A DNA stretch of 64,000 bases from Marivita sp. XM-24bin2. GTDB lineage: Bacteria > Pseudomonadota > Alphaproteobacteria > Rhodobacterales > Rhodobacteraceae. Position 1 is the first letter of the stretch. Each line of letters begins with the position of its first letter. The notes under the pieces were generated by a model that searched no databases, was not told the DNA's origin, and saw only the letters and a program-made list of their open reading frames with translations. Location: contig QCWH01000003.1 in the NCBI GenBank assembly GCA_003149565.1, forward strand, positions 1-64,000. The letters are read 5' to 3'. Below, in pieces: positions 1 to 10,015 of the stretch. The position numbers were made by a program, and so were the translations under genes.

Positions 1-452
1 CCAGGAAACTGGACCCGACGACACTAGGAAACCGCGTGGGGGGGTCAGGAAGAACATGCGAATCCGGTCTTCATTGACTGGTGGCCAAAATCCGGCTGTG
101 GTTACAGATCGCTATAAGAATACTTTAAGCAAACTGTCACGGTGAGGGCTTCCTACTGGGGTTCATACCAGTCGATTTGGAGTTCATATATCTCCGCCAA
201 CAAGAGCTGTTTGACCTGCCCCTCGATTTGTAGACGCTTTGCTTGGTAGCTTTGGAACAAGGAAGAGATGTCTATGACATCAGGGCGTTCGGTTTAAGGA
301 TGAGTTCATGCAGGTCGCTGTGGCGCACTTCATTGCCGCCAAGCAAAACTGTCAGATCTCGGCCACGAGCCCGGCCCGAACGTTTTGATTTGTACATTCG
401 GTGGCCCGGCGGCTACCGTAAAATTTGCCACAAATTTAAAGGGCGTTTCGCC
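1..452. other. Gene-poor stretch with ORF remnants
   Basis: No recognisable intact gene. On the minus strand two short protein-like reading frames follow each other: 397 to 272 (41 codons, ATG start, no clear ribosome binding site) and an overlapping frame ending at the TAG at 153-155, open from about 295. Together they would give about 80 residues, the second half rich in Q, K, L and E as in a short coiled coil. I do not recognise either product. They could be a degraded gene with a frameshift or chance ORFs. The stretch lies on the 3' side of tRNA-Arg, so it may be the edge of an old island. Confidence 0.4.
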
Positions 453-746
453 ATGCCAGCATTACTTATCGTCAATGAGACAATCACCGAGGCCGAATTG
501 TTTGAGGAATATAAGCGCGCAGTTGTTCCGACATTAGAAAAGTTCGGCGGCCGTTTCCTTGTGCGAGGCGCAGCTCTGGAAATACTGGAGAATAGCGGCA
601 CATGGTCTCCCGATCGACTGGTGATCGTCGAGTTTCCGGACATGTCAGCGCTCAAGGCTTGGTATGACAGTCCCGAGTATAAAACGGCGCGCGAAATCCG
701 CTTGAAATCAGCTACAAGCACTCTGGTAGCCGTGGAAACAGGCTAA
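453..746 (+). CDS. DUF1330 family protein
   Basis: A 97-residue protein starting at ATG 453; the frame stays open further upstream, but that extension is arginine-rich and unlike the family. It has the compact ferredoxin-like alpha+beta fold expected of DUF1330: an N-terminal strand (MPALLIVNETI), a helix around 'AELFEEYKRAV', a central GGRFLVRG strand, a 'RLVIVEFPDM' strand and a terminal 'W..SPEYK..REIR' helix. These match the family hallmarks (GGRFL.RGG, VIIEFPS, WY.SPEY). The family has no firmly assigned reaction. The gene stands alone, followed by about 240 bp of weakly coding DNA and then tRNA-Arg. Confidence 0.85.
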   Translation: MPALLIVNETITEAELFEEYKRAVVPTLEKFGGRFLVRGAALEILENSGTWSPDRLVIVEFPDMSALKAWYDSPEYKTAREIRLKSATSTLVAVETG

Positions 747-986
747 ATTTCGCCCTAACGCCAATTGACAGATTGGACCCGAAAAGTTGCCGCTCGGACA
801 AACGTGCGAGCACGTGCGACGCACGATAAGCTGTTCTCGACATCGGTCGAAACCGTGCAGCAGGTCTATCGGCCTCTAAGCCAGGATTGGCAGAAGAGTG
901 TAGTGGACGCCATGAAGCGGAAGCGTTGATTCCGGCCCATATCAGGAGCACTGAGAAAACCAAAGATGGCTAAGCCATTGAAAAAT
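747..986. other. Intergenic stretch with a possible C-terminal gene fragment
   Basis: The plus-strand frame from 759 to the TGA at 927-929 encodes about 54 residues after a TTG at 765 and ends in a basic tail (AMKRKR). It lacks an ATG and a good ribosome binding site. It reads like the end of a larger protein that has lost its front, and its family is not recognised. Together with the remnants at 153-397 it suggests decay of once-coding DNA next to the tRNA. Confidence 0.3.
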
Positions 987-1063
<77 letters not shown>

Positions 1064-1149
1064 CTGTGGTCTCTATACGCAGAAGGATTTGGGGGCGCAA
1101 ATGCAAATCTTGCTTTGCGCCCCGGTTTCTTGTGGCGGTCGTGACCGGT

Positions 1150-1193
1150 GCAGGATGCGTGGACGCATCCTGCGTTTCGGTCGACCGAAACGC
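1150..1193. repeat. Double palindrome element, copy 1 (downstream of glcB)
   Basis: Two adjacent palindromes. The first, 1150-1173, has arms GCAGGATGCGT/ACGCATCCTGC around GG. The second, 1172-1193, is perfect with half GCGTTTCGGTC. Their centres (1161.5 and 1182.5) are 21 bp apart. The element begins 7 nt after the stop codon of the malate synthase gene. The same arrangement recurs at 33641-33681 and 60862-60904. It can fold into two hairpins, so it may end transcription, but no U-run follows on either strand. Confidence 0.8.
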
Positions 1194-1199
1194 CTGACC

Positions 1200-3350
1200 T
1201 CAGCTTGCGGCTTTCAGTTCGAGACGGCGCTGGTGCAGGACCGGCTCAGTATAGCCCGAGGGCTGCACGCGGCCGTCAAAGACCAGATCGCATGCGGCTT
1301 TGAAGGCAATCGTGTCAAAGCCGGGTGCCATCGGCGTGTAAGCCGGGTCGCCGGCGTTCTGCGCGTCCACAACGCCGGCCATCCGCTGCAGGATCTCCAT
1401 CACCTCGTCTGTCGACACGACGTCATGGTGCAGCCAGTTGGCGATATGCTGCGCGCTGATGCGGCAGGTGGCGCGGTCTTCCATCAGGCCCACGTTGTTG
1501 ATGTCCGGCACCTTGGAACAACCGACACCCTGATCGACCCAGCGCACGACGTAACCGAGGATGCCCTGCGCGTTGTTTTCGACCTCGCGGGTGATCTGGT
1601 CTTTCGACCATTTCTGGAACGCTGCCAGCGGGATATCGAGGATCGTGTCCACATGCGCGCGGCGACCGCCCTTGCGCAGCTTCTCCTGCACGGCAAACAC
1701 ATCGACCTTGTGATAATGCAGCGCGTGCAGCGTGGCGGCCGTGGGCGACGGCACCCAGGCGCAGTTGGCGCCCGATTTCGGGTGTTCGATCTTTTGCTCC
1801 AGCATCGCCGCCATCATGTCGGGCATAGCCCACATGCCTTTGCCGATCTGCGCACGGCCAGAGAGTCCGCATTCGAGCCCGATATCCACGTTACGGTTCT
1901 CGTAGCCACCGATCCAGGCCTTGCGCTTGATGAAGTCCTTGCGGCTGAAGGGGCCCGCCTCCATCGAGGTGTGAATCTCGTCACCGGTGCGGTCGAGGAA
2001 GCCTGTGTTGATGAAAGCAACCCTGTGCTTGGCAGCACGGATGCACTGCTTGAGGTTGACGCTCGTGCGGCGCTCCTCGTCCATGATGCCCAGCTTAACG
2101 GTGTGTTGCGGCAGGCCCAGCGCCTTTTCGACAAAGGTGAAAGTCTCGTCTGCAAAAGCCACCTCGTCCGGCCCATGCATCTTGGGCTTCACCACATAGA
2201 CCGAGCCGTGATGCGAATTGCGCAGGCCCGAGGTCTTGTCCAGATCGTGCTTGGCGATCAGCGCGGTGATCATCGCGTCCATCAGGCCTTCGAAAATCTC
2301 GGACCCGTCCTTGAGCAGAATCGCCGGATTCGTCATGAGGTGGCCCACATTGCGCACCAGCATCAGCGCACGACCCTTGATCGTCACCTCATCTTTGCCG
2401 TTCGGCGCGGTGTAGACCAGATCGGGGTTGAGCGCGCGGGTGACGGTCTGACCGCCCTTTTCGAACGTGTCGGCCAGATCGCCCTTCATCAGGCCCAGCC
2501 AGTTGCCATAGGCCAGCGTCTTGTCCTCCGCATCGACGCAGGCGACAGAGTCTTCGCAATCCATGATCGCGGACACGGCGCTTTCGAGGCGCACATCTGC
2601 CAGGCCGGCCTGATCGCGGCTGCCAATGAAATGCGTGCGGTCAAAGACCAGTTCGACATGCAGTCCGTTGTTGCGCAGGAGCACAGCGTCAGGGGCTTTC
2701 GGGTGGCCTTTATAGCCGATGAACTTCTCCGGCTGCGCCAACGGCATGTCATCGATCAGCAGCGCGCCGTCATGGACATAGTAGCGCCGGGCGTCGGCAT
2801 GGCTGCCACCATCGATGGGAAACGCTTCGTCCAGGAAGACGCGCGCACGCGCGACAACGCGGGCGCCACGGCCCTTGTCGTACCCGCCCTTGGGCGCGGG
2901 CGTGCCCATCGCGTCGGTGCCGTAGAACCCGTCATAGAGGCTGCCCCAGCGGGCATTTGCGGCGTTCAGTGCGTAGCGCGCATTTGTGATCGGCACGACA
3001 AGCTGCGGACCGGGAACCGATGCGATCTCGGGATCGGTGTTGGCGGTTTCAATTTCGAAATCATCGCCTTCGTCCAGCAGATAGCCGATCTCGGACAGAA
3101 ACGCCTTATAGGCCTCATGATCATGCGGCTGATTGCGGTGGCGAATGTGCCATTCGTCGATCTGGGTCTGCAAATCTTTGCGGGTTTCGAGCAGCGCCGC
3201 GTTCTTCGGTCCGAACTCATGCGCAAGGGTCGACAATGCCTCCCAGAAGGCATCGGCCTCAACGCCGGTGCCGGGCAGCGCCTGCCCTTCGATGAAGTCA
3301 AAAAGCGTCTGGTCGATCTGCAATCCGTGGCGGTCAATGCGCGTGCCCAT
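1200..3350 (-). CDS. glcB: Malate synthase G
   Basis: A 716-residue cytoplasmic enzyme condensing glyoxylate with acetyl-CoA to malate, for growth on C2 compounds or glycolate. Length and layout fit isoform G (about 720 residues), not isoform A (about 530). Hallmarks are '[11 protein letters not shown]' in the barrel core, 'GIMDEERRT' carrying the magnesium-binding Glu, '[14 protein letters not shown]' carrying the metal-binding Asp, and 'LMEDRAT.RIS' carrying the catalytic Asp. A GGGAGA ribosome binding site precedes ATG 3350. No isocitrate lyase lies nearby. A double palindrome sits directly after the stop. Confidence 0.97.
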   Translation of the reverse strand: MGTRIDRHGLQIDQTLFDFIEGQALPGTGVEADAFWEALSTLAHEFGPKNAALLETRKDLQTQIDEWHIRHRNQPHDHEAYKAFLSEIGYLLDEGDDFEIETANTDPEIASVPGPQLVVPITNARYALNAANARWGSLYDGFYGTDAMGTPAPKGGYDKGRGARVVARARVFLDEAFPIDGGSHADARRYYVHDGALLIDDMPLAQPEKFIGYKGHPKAPDAVLLRNNGLHVELVFDRTHFIGSRDQAGLADVRLESAVSAIMDCEDSVACVDAEDKTLAYGNWLGLMKGDLADTFEKGGQTVTRALNPDLVYTAPNGKDEVTIKGRALMLVRNVGHLMTNPAILLKDGSEIFEGLMDAMITALIAKHDLDKTSGLRNSHHGSVYVVKPKMHGPDEVAFADETFTFVEKALGLPQHTVKLGIMDEERRTSVNLKQCIRAAKHRVAFINTGFLDRTGDEIHTSMEAGPFSRKDFIKRKAWIGGYENRNVDIGLECGLSGRAQIGKGMWAMPDMMAAMLEQKIEHPKSGANCAWVPSPTAATLHALHYHKVDVFAVQEKLRKGGRRAHVDTILDIPLAAFQKWSKDQITREVENNAQGILGYVVRWVDQGVGCSKVPDINNVGLMEDRATCRISAQHIANWLHHDVVSTDEVMEILQRMAGVVDAQNAGDPAYTPMAPGFDTIAFKAACDLVFDGRVQPSGYTEPVLHQRRLELKAAS

Positions 3351-3495
3351 GTCCGTCTCCCTCGCTGTATACGGCGGTACTCAATTAGAAAGAAAGTTTC
3401 CGATCCGCAACAGGTTTGGTCAGGTTATCTGACCAAAAAGGGTGCATTCGGGAATTTTTGATAATTCGCAAACCGCGTTTGGCGATCCCTGGCAC

Positions 3496-3645
3496 TCACG
3501 CTTTGCCCTTTGTCTTGCGACACCGGTCCGAGCAGTATTTCACCTCTTCCCAGACCTTTTCCCACTTCTTTCGCCACGTAAAAGGCAGCCCGCAGCTGGC
3601 GCAGGTCTTGGTCGGCAGGTTGGATTTCTTGCGTTGTTTGGGCAC
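3496..3645 (-). CDS. DUF2256 small zinc-ribbon-like protein
   Basis: A 49-residue basic protein starting at GTG 3645, which shares one base with the TAG stop of the upstream photolyase-like gene, so the two are probably translationally coupled. The sequence starts [11 protein letters not shown] and has two cysteine pairs, 'CASCGLPF' and 'YCSDRCR', around a tryptophan-rich basic middle ('[12 protein letters not shown]'). That is the DUF2256 pattern and suggests one bound zinc. Its function is unknown; from general knowledge the family is often encoded beside cryptochrome/photolyase-like proteins, as here. Confidence 0.9.
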   Translation of the reverse strand: MPKQRKKSNLPTKTCASCGLPFTWRKKWEKVWEEVKYCSDRCRKTKGKA

Positions 3646-5162
3646 TACAGGTCCAGTTTCAGTTGTGCATCATCGGGTTTCGGCCGACGCGACTTGCGTG
3701 GGGCGCGGTCATTGACGAAATGCCCGGCGCTGTCCTTGCGACTGGCATGTTTGTGGATCACGCGCTGGGTTTCCAACTGGTCGACACTGCGCCGCATGGT
3801 GAAAATGCGCTCACGCGCCGTGCGGGCAGCGTCGGCCACGTCAATGATCGGCGCCGGGTAAGTCTTCCCCAGCAGGCGCCCTGCCCCCTCCCATGTCCAG
3901 GGTGTTTGCAGGTGTTTGTCCGGCACATCGGCCAGTTCCGGCAACCAGCGTCGGGTAAACGCGCCCGTCGGGTCCTGTTCAGTGCCCTGCTTGATCGGGT
4001 TGTAGATGCGCGGCGTGTTGATCCCCGTGGTGCCCGATTGCATCTGCATCTGGGACCAATGAATGCCCGGTTCATAGTCTGTGAACATCCGCGCCAGATG
4101 CGGCCCGGTGCTGCGCCAGTCGAGCCAGAGGTGATAGCTCGCTACGCTCACCACCATCGCTCGCATCCGGAAGTTGAGCCAACCGGTGGCGCGCAATGAC
4201 CGCATGCAGGCGTCAAGGAACGGCAGACCGGTTTCGCCATTTTCCCATGCGCTCAGGCGGCTTTGATCTGGTTCAAGCGGGCGCATCCCTTCGTAGGCAC
4301 GATGCAGGCAGCGATGTTCAAGGGCGGGTTCATCCTCCAACTTCTGCATGAAGTGATCGCGCCATGCGAGGCGGGACTGGAACGATTTGAGGCTGCCCGC
4401 CCAGCCATTGCGCGGCACGCCCTTGACCTCGCGTTGCCGGGCGGCTGTCGCCTGCACGACCTCGCGGATCGTGATCGTGCCCAGCGCCAGATGCGGGCTG
4501 AGGCGCGAACAGGCGGTGGCACCTTCGAGCGGTGAAGACATGTCTTTGCGATAGGTGTGCCCGCGCTCGGTCAGGAACCCGCCAAGCAGGGACAGAGCGT
4601 GGTCGCGCCCGCCCGGTTGCCGGTCCGGACAGGGATCGGGCGCGCAGAGCGTCGGGATCGGGTCCGACGGCAGGTCGCAAGGCGGCAACGCCTTTGGAGA
4701 ATCCTTCTGCGCTTGCGTCATAAAGGCGTTGCGTCGCCCGGCCCAACCATCACGCCCGTACAAACGACGCACGACACCTGATTGCGGCAGTTCGGTCCAG
4801 CGGATTCCGTATCCACGCGCCCATTCGGCCACGCGCTTGTCCCGGGTATAGGTCCAGGCGTTGCCGGTTTCTTCGTGGCTGACCAGACGCTCGAATTTTA
4901 CCGTTTGGTATAATTCCTGTAATACCGTCACCGCGTCGCCTACGCGGATCACCAGATTGCTACCCAGCCCCTGCAGCGCAGTTTGCAAATCGGAGAGGCT
5001 CTCCTGCAAAAAGGCACATTGACGACCCGAGGTGTCGGGCAGCGCCCAATACTCCGGCTCCACGACGTAGAGCGGTACAACGTCGACATCCCGCGCAGCC
5101 AATGCCAGCGCCGGGTGGTCATAGATGCATAGGTCGCGTTTGAACCAAAGAACGGTTGTCAT
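3645..5162 (-). CDS. Cryptochrome/photolyase-family flavoprotein
   Basis: A 505-residue protein with an N-terminal photolyase Rossmann domain ([19 protein letters not shown]; the usual 'WFRRDLR..D' becomes '[11 protein letters not shown]') and a C-terminal FAD-binding helical domain ('[12 protein letters not shown]', '[23 protein letters not shown]', '[16 protein letters not shown]', 'RIYNPIKQ'). The last block resembles the bacterial subgroup that pairs with DUF2256 rather than CPD photolyase I or the iron-sulfur PhrB type. DNA repair or blue-light sensing are both possible; sequence alone does not decide. It is divergent from pepN and overlaps the DUF2256 gene by one base. Confidence 0.88.
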   Translation of the reverse strand: MTTVLWFKRDLCIYDHPALALAARDVDVVPLYVVEPEYWALPDTSGRQCAFLQESLSDLQTALQGLGSNLVIRVGDAVTVLQELYQTVKFERLVSHEETGNAWTYTRDKRVAEWARGYGIRWTELPQSGVVRRLYGRDGWAGRRNAFMTQAQKDSPKALPPCDLPSDPIPTLCAPDPCPDRQPGGRDHALSLLGGFLTERGHTYRKDMSSPLEGATACSRLSPHLALGTITIREVVQATAARQREVKGVPRNGWAGSLKSFQSRLAWRDHFMQKLEDEPALEHRCLHRAYEGMRPLEPDQSRLSAWENGETGLPFLDACMRSLRATGWLNFRMRAMVVSVASYHLWLDWRSTGPHLARMFTDYEPGIHWSQMQMQSGTTGINTPRIYNPIKQGTEQDPTGAFTRRWLPELADVPDKHLQTPWTWEGAGRLLGKTYPAPIIDVADAARTARERIFTMRRSVDQLETQRVIHKHASRKDSAGHFVNDRAPRKSRRPKPDDAQLKLDL

Positions 5163-5278
5163 GCGTGCTGATCTAGTTAGACCGCGACGCGTGACCAGTC
5201 ATGGAACCCGTTTCCCTTCTTCCAAAACGCGGCTTAGGTATTACCTCAACCCGCATTGACACAGTTCCGGAGCATCCG

Positions 5279-7828
5279 ATGAAAGACGCAGCGCCCAAGA
5301 CGATCTACCTTGAGGACTACACGCCGTTTGGCTATGTGGTGGAGAGCGTTCACCTGACCTTTCGTTTGGCGCCGACCTCCACGCGGGTGATCAGCCGGAT
5401 TGCGTTTGCGCCGAACCCGGATGCACCGGATCAGGCGTTTTTCCTGCATGGCGAGGAGCTTTCCCTGATCTGGGCCAAGATCGACGGGCAAGACCTGACG
5501 CCTGAGCTGACCGACGACGGGCTGCGTTGCGCCGTACCGGACACGCCGTTCGTTTGGGAGGCCGAGGTCGAGATCAGCCCGCAGACCAACACCGCGCTGG
5601 AGGGGCTTTACATGTCAAACGGCATGTATTGCACCCAATGTGAGGCGGAAGGGTTCCGCAAGATCACCTACTATCCCGACCGCCCGGATGTGATGAGCAC
5701 CTTTACGGTACGGATCGAAGGTGAAGAAAAGGTGAAGCTCTCCAATGGGAACCCGGTGGGCAGCGGCGACGGATGGGCCGAATGGCACGATCCGTGGCCG
5801 AAACCGGCCTATCTCTTTGCACTGGTGGCAGGCGATCTTGTGAACCATCCCGACCGCTTCACCACCATGTCCGGCAAAGAGGTGGAGTTAAACATCTGGG
5901 TCCGCCCCGGCGACGAGGATAAATGCGCTTTCGGGATGGAAGCGCTCAAAAAATCAATGACTTGGGATGAAGAGGTTTACGGGCGCGAATACGATCTCGA
6001 TATCTTCAATATCGTCGCGGTCGACGACTTCAACATGGGCGCGATGGAGAACAAGGGATTGAACGTCTTCAATTCCTCCTGCGTTCTTGCCTCGCCCGAA
6101 ACCTCGACCGACATGAATTTCGAGAGAATTGAAGCCATTATTGCGCACGAATATTTCCACAACTGGACAGGCAACCGGATCACCTGCCGCGACTGGTTTC
6201 AGCTTTGTCTGAAAGAGGGGCTTACGGTGTTCCGTGATGCGCAATTTACGGCCGATATGCGCTCAGAACCGGTGAAACGCATCAGCGACGTGATTGATCT
6301 GCGAGCACGGCAATTCCCCGAGGATCAGGGCCCTCTGAGCCATCCTGTGCGGCCGGAGAGTTTTCAGGAAATTAACAATTTCTACACCGCCACGGTCTAT
6401 GAAAAGGGCGCCGAGGTGATCGGCATGCTCAAAACTCTGGTCGGTGACGATGCTTATAAACGCGCTCTTGATCTCTATTTTGACCGCCATGATGGTCAGG
6501 CCTGCACAATCGAGGACTGGCTGCGAGTTTTCGAGGATGCCACGGGTCGCGACTTTGCGCAGTTCAAGCTGTGGTATTCGCAATCCGGCACGCCTCGTGT
6601 GGCAGTATCCGAGGACTGGTCGAACGGGGTCTATACCTTGACCTTCAAACAGCACACACCGCCGACGCCTGGTCAGGATGTGAAAGACCCCAAGGTCATT
6701 CCCATTGCCGTTGGTCTTCTCAACCCCAATGGCGATGAGGTGGTGCCAACGCGTGTTCTGGAAATGACAAAAACAGAGCAAAGCTTCAGCTTCGAAGGCC
6801 TCGCCAGCAAACCCGTCCCGTCCATTCTGCGCGGTTTCTCTGCGCCTATCGTGCTGGAGCGTGAGGTCAGCCGAGAGGAACGTGCGTTTCTGCTGGCGCA
6901 TGACACCGACGCATTCAATCGTTGGGAGGCGAACCGCAATCTGGCCCGCGACTGTCTTGTGGCAATGATCCGTGATGGTGTGGGCCCGGACACCGTCTGG
7001 CTTGATGGGCTGGAGCGGGTTGTGCGCGACGACGCGCTGGACCCCGCCTTTCGGGCGCTGATGCTGTCGCTGCCGACACAATCAGAAATGGCGCAAGTGC
7101 TGTTCGATTTGGGGACCACGCCCGACCCGGATGCGATCTGGCAGGCAGCAGAAGACCTGCGAGGGCATATGGCTGAGGCATGGCGAGGGTTCCTGCCTGA
7201 CCTGCGTGCGTCGGTGGCCGTTGATGAGCCGTATCGGCCCGACGCGGACCAATCCGGGAAGCGGTCCCTGGGATCGGCTTTGCTGGCGCTACAGACGCGG
7301 CTCGATAAGGGTGCTGCGGCGCAGACACAGTACGATGCGGCGGACAACATGACGTTGCAGCTATCGGCCCTGTCACAGCTCATCTCGGCAGGCAAAGGTG
7401 CGGATGCGATCAAAGCGTTCGAAGGCCAGTGGCACCATGACCGGTTGGTCATGGACAAATGGTTCGGGCTTCAGGTTGGCATGGCGAAACCGGAGGTCGC
7501 GGTCGATGTGGCCGAAGGTCTGGTACAGCATCCAGCGTTTGACATGAGCAACCCGAACCGCTTCCGCGCGGTGATGGGCGGGTTCGCGATGAACCATGCT
7601 GGCTTCCACCGCAAAGACGGGGCCGGCTACGCGTTCCTTGCCGACTGGCTGATCAGGCTCGACGACAAGAACCCGCAGACCACAGCCCGCATGTGTTCGG
7701 TGTTCCAGACATGGAAACGCTACGACGCAGGTCGGCAGGCGCTGATCCGGAAGCAACTGAAACGGATCAAGGCCAAGCCGAACCTGAGCCGAGACACAGA
7801 TGAAATGGTCAGCCGTATCCTTGGGTGA
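5279..7828 (+). CDS. pepN: Aminopeptidase N (M1 metallopeptidase)
   Basis: An 849-residue cytoplasmic zinc aminopeptidase for peptide turnover. ATG 5279 is chosen because CCGGAG lies about 7 nt upstream and the protein then starts like other PepN proteins (MKDA..KTIYL.DY.P). The exopeptidase motif is 'MGAMENKGLNVFN', and the zinc site is HEYFH followed about 18 residues later by 'KEGLTVFRD', which supplies the third ligand. The C-terminal helical domain typical of the E. coli-type enzyme follows. The next gene starts 3 nt after the stop, so the two are probably cotranscribed. Confidence 0.96.
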   Translation: MKDAAPKTIYLEDYTPFGYVVESVHLTFRLAPTSTRVISRIAFAPNPDAPDQAFFLHGEELSLIWAKIDGQDLTPELTDDGLRCAVPDTPFVWEAEVEISPQTNTALEGLYMSNGMYCTQCEAEGFRKITYYPDRPDVMSTFTVRIEGEEKVKLSNGNPVGSGDGWAEWHDPWPKPAYLFALVAGDLVNHPDRFTTMSGKEVELNIWVRPGDEDKCAFGMEALKKSMTWDEEVYGREYDLDIFNIVAVDDFNMGAMENKGLNVFNSSCVLASPETSTDMNFERIEAIIAHEYFHNWTGNRITCRDWFQLCLKEGLTVFRDAQFTADMRSEPVKRISDVIDLRARQFPEDQGPLSHPVRPESFQEINNFYTATVYEKGAEVIGMLKTLVGDDAYKRALDLYFDRHDGQACTIEDWLRVFEDATGRDFAQFKLWYSQSGTPRVAVSEDWSNGVYTLTFKQHTPPTPGQDVKDPKVIPIAVGLLNPNGDEVVPTRVLEMTKTEQSFSFEGLASKPVPSILRGFSAPIVLEREVSREERAFLLAHDTDAFNRWEANRNLARDCLVAMIRDGVGPDTVWLDGLERVVRDDALDPAFRALMLSLPTQSEMAQVLFDLGTTPDPDAIWQAAEDLRGHMAEAWRGFLPDLRASVAVDEPYRPDADQSGKRSLGSALLALQTRLDKGAAAQTQYDAADNMTLQLSALSQLISAGKGADAIKAFEGQWHHDRLVMDKWFGLQVGMAKPEVAVDVAEGLVQHPAFDMSNPNRFRAVMGGFAMNHAGFHRKDGAGYAFLADWLIRLDDKNPQTTARMCSVFQTWKRYDAGRQALIRKQLKRIKAKPNLSRDTDEMVSRILG

Positions 7829-7831
7829 GAA

Positions 7832-8272
7832 ATGGCAGACAGCGGCGCAGTGCTGCTTGATCACAGGATCAGCGCCCGTCGTCCCCGGGCGCTGCTTGCC
7901 ATCGCCGCTTTTTGGGTGTGCGCCGGGGGGCTTTGGGTCGCGGGCGTGATCTGGTGGGTACCGGCATTTCTATGCTGTGTGACGATCCCTGCCCTTCTCG
8001 AAGCGCTGCGCAATGACGTGGTTCGGCTGACTTTGTCCCGCGATGTGCTGTCCTGGGTCACCACGCGACACAGAGGAAAAGTCCCGTTGACCGAGGTCGC
8101 GTATGTTCGGTTCGACACCCGCATGGATTTCGCTGTGACAGCCCGATTGCACCTCGTGGGTGGAACGGTTCAACGATTGCCAATCGAAGTGGTGCCCCCC
8201 TACAGGCAATTTTGCGACGCGCTCGATGTCGCCGGGGTGCGTCACGAACGACATCATTTCCGTCTGTTCTAA
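7832..8272 (+). CDS. Small membrane protein of unknown function
   Basis: A 146-residue protein, ATG 3 nt after the pepN stop. After a short basic N-terminus there are two close hydrophobic segments (about residues 20-37 and 38-55), then a soluble C-terminal part of alternating strands ('RLTLSRDVLSWVTTRHRGKVPL', 'VRFDTRMDF', 'RLHLVGGTVQRLPIEV') that resembles membrane-tethered PH-like domains. I cannot name the family. Position suggests cotranscription with pepN; no functional link is visible. Confidence 0.75.
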   Translation: MADSGAVLLDHRISARRPRALLAIAAFWVCAGGLWVAGVIWWVPAFLCCVTIPALLEALRNDVVRLTLSRDVLSWVTTRHRGKVPLTEVAYVRFDTRMDFAVTARLHLVGGTVQRLPIEVVPPYRQFCDALDVAGVRHERHHFRLF

Positions 8273-8435
8273 TGTCGCAGGACATAAGGGAACCGGCGGC
8301 CCCTTGCCAGCGTTGAGCCACGAGTGGCATGACATGGCGTAAAGCTCGGTGCATCGGATTTCCGACTTGCCTCCCGGTGCACAGTGTTTTGCGTGTGTCA
8401 TGTCATTGTCACGCTGCTCTGCCAGGACAGGCCGC

Positions 8436-9296
8436 ATGAAAGACCGTATCGACCCGTTGATTGAAGATCGCGCTGCCTGGCTGTTCCGACCGACCCTGAC
8501 CGCCTCGTTGGCGCGGCCGGTTTTGCACCGGATGCTGGCCTACAGCCAAACGGTTTCGTTGGCCGAAGCTGTGAAACCTCTTGGTTCGGGCGAAATCATG
8601 GACATGATGGCCGACAAACTGGCCCGGGACGTAACGGTTTCCGGGCTGGGCCGCGTTCCACAACAAGGCGCGGCGTTGATCGTGGCAAACCACCCTACCG
8701 GAATTGCAGATGGTATCATCCTGCATTCTGTGCTGCGACAGGTTCGGCGGGACGCTTATTATTTCGCCAACCATGACATTCTTAAGGTACTGCCGCAAAT
8801 GGCAGACATGATCGCTCCGGTGGAATGGCGCAAGGATCGCCGCAGCCATGCAAAGACCCGTGGGACGATGGCCTTTGCCCGGCGCGCGGTGGGCGAGGGC
8901 CGACTTGGCGTGATTTTTCCATCCGGCCGTCTGGCCAAACGTCGCGGCGTTCGCCTGCATGAGCGACCGTGGATGGCATCTGCCGCGATGCTAGCGCGGA
9001 AGTTCGATCTGCCTGTTATCCCGATACACGTGCAGGCACGAAATTCCGCTTTGTTTTATCTGTTTGATGCGATCCATCCAAGCCTTCGTGACATCACGCT
9101 GTTCCACGAAACGCTGAATAAGCATCGGCAACCCTACAAGATCAAGGTCGGAGAACAGATTTCGCCGAAGGCTTTGCCGGAGAGTTCGGAAGACGGCATA
9201 GCTCTGCTGCGCCGCGCGACGCTTTCGCTTGGCGAGCCGCGCAAACAGGGGGTGTCTCTGCTTGACGCAACGCGTTTCCCGGCGTCGCGCGCCTAA
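8436..9296 (+). CDS. Lysophospholipid acyltransferase family protein (PlsC-like)
   Basis: A 286-residue acyltransferase, start ATG 8436 with AGGA about 8 nt before it. Motif I reads 'NHPTGIADG', with five rather than four residues between His and Asp of the usual HX4D. Motif III is 'FPSGR' (usually FPEGT), and 'PVIPIHV' is motif IV-like. The family transfers acyl groups to lysophospholipids or related acceptors at the inner membrane; the acceptor cannot be read here. The unusual motif I makes PlsC proper less likely than an ornithine-lipid or other acyltransferase. Its stop overlaps the convergent transglycosylase gene by 4 nt. Confidence 0.82.
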   Translation: MKDRIDPLIEDRAAWLFRPTLTASLARPVLHRMLAYSQTVSLAEAVKPLGSGEIMDMMADKLARDVTVSGLGRVPQQGAALIVANHPTGIADGIILHSVLRQVRRDAYYFANHDILKVLPQMADMIAPVEWRKDRRSHAKTRGTMAFARRAVGEGRLGVIFPSGRLAKRRGVRLHERPWMASAAMLARKFDLPVIPIHVQARNSALFYLFDAIHPSLRDITLFHETLNKHRQPYKIKVGEQISPKALPESSEDGIALLRRATLSLGEPRKQGVSLLDATRFPASRA

Positions 9297-10015
9297 TCGC
9301 CTCCGCGGGTCGAGACAACGCCACCCCACGGTGAACGGATGGGGCGGGCCACGGGGCGTAGCGACCGGGACAGACCAGCGCAATAGGGCTGAGCACGCGT
9401 CCAGCGCATCATATCCACGCGCTTGCTACGGCTGTGAAACGGGCCCCAATCGGCGGCAACGCCGCGCATACCGCGCGAGACCACGCCGTCGCGAGCCACC
9501 GTCACTGACATGATCCGAAGCGCGCATTGCAGGTTTGCTCCACCCCGTTTTAATTCGTCGCGCGAGGCGGCCGCGCAGCCGTAACCACGCGCTGTTGCGG
9601 GCAGGATCTGCAATAGGCCGTACCATTTGCCACCGCCTCCAACTGAAGTGGGCCGATAGGTGCTTTCGTGCTTGGCCAAGGTCGACAGCAATCCAATCCA
9701 GAAAGCTTCCCGCCCCGGCGTGTCGTTTGTGACATAGGCCGGACACCATTCGGCGATGTCCTTGGGCACAACCTGCGGCAAGACGCGCGCGTGACTGCGC
9801 AGGGCCGAAAGGGCGGCTCGTGACCACCGATCTGCTTCGGGACGATGGCTCCAGCGCATGTCCGGAAGGGGTGTGTAGGTTCGCGCCACAGGCCGCACCG
9901 ACACAGACAGGGCGTTGGTTGAAGATGTATCAACCATGGTGGCGGGTGTGGCAGAAACAGCCCCGGCTAAACCAAGCACAAACACCGCCGCGCCTATGAT
10001 CCCCCAGCGTGACAT
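9293..10015 (-). CDS. Lytic transglycosylase-like SLT domain protein
   Basis: A 240-residue exported protein. ATG 10015 (MSRWGIIG) gives a clean signal peptide ending near 'GAVSA'. The SLT fold is marked by 'LSTLAKHESTYRPTS', with the catalytic Glu in 'KHES', then 'YGLLQILPATARGYGC' (canonical GLMQI as GLLQI) and 'NLQCALRIM'. Such enzymes cleave the MurNAc-GlcNAc bond of peptidoglycan. Three or more cysteines in the mature part fit a periplasmic location. It converges on the acyltransferase gene with a 4-nt overlap. Confidence 0.85.
   Translation of the reverse strand: MSRWGIIGAAVFVLGLAGAVSATPATMVDTSSTNALSVSVRPVARTYTPLPDMRWSHRPEADRWSRAALSALRSHARVLPQVVPKDIAEWCPAYVTNDTPGREAFWIGLLSTLAKHESTYRPTSVGGGGKWYGLLQILPATARGYGCAAASRDELKRGGANLQCALRIMSVTVARDGVVSRGMRGVAADWGPFHSRSKRVDMMRWTRAQPYCAGLSRSLRPVARPIRSPWGGVVSTRGGD

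Noticed and set aside
1089..3461. 790-codon open frame on the plus strand
   Set aside because: It lies antisense to the malate synthase gene, has no family features, and long antisense frames are expected in GC-rich DNA.
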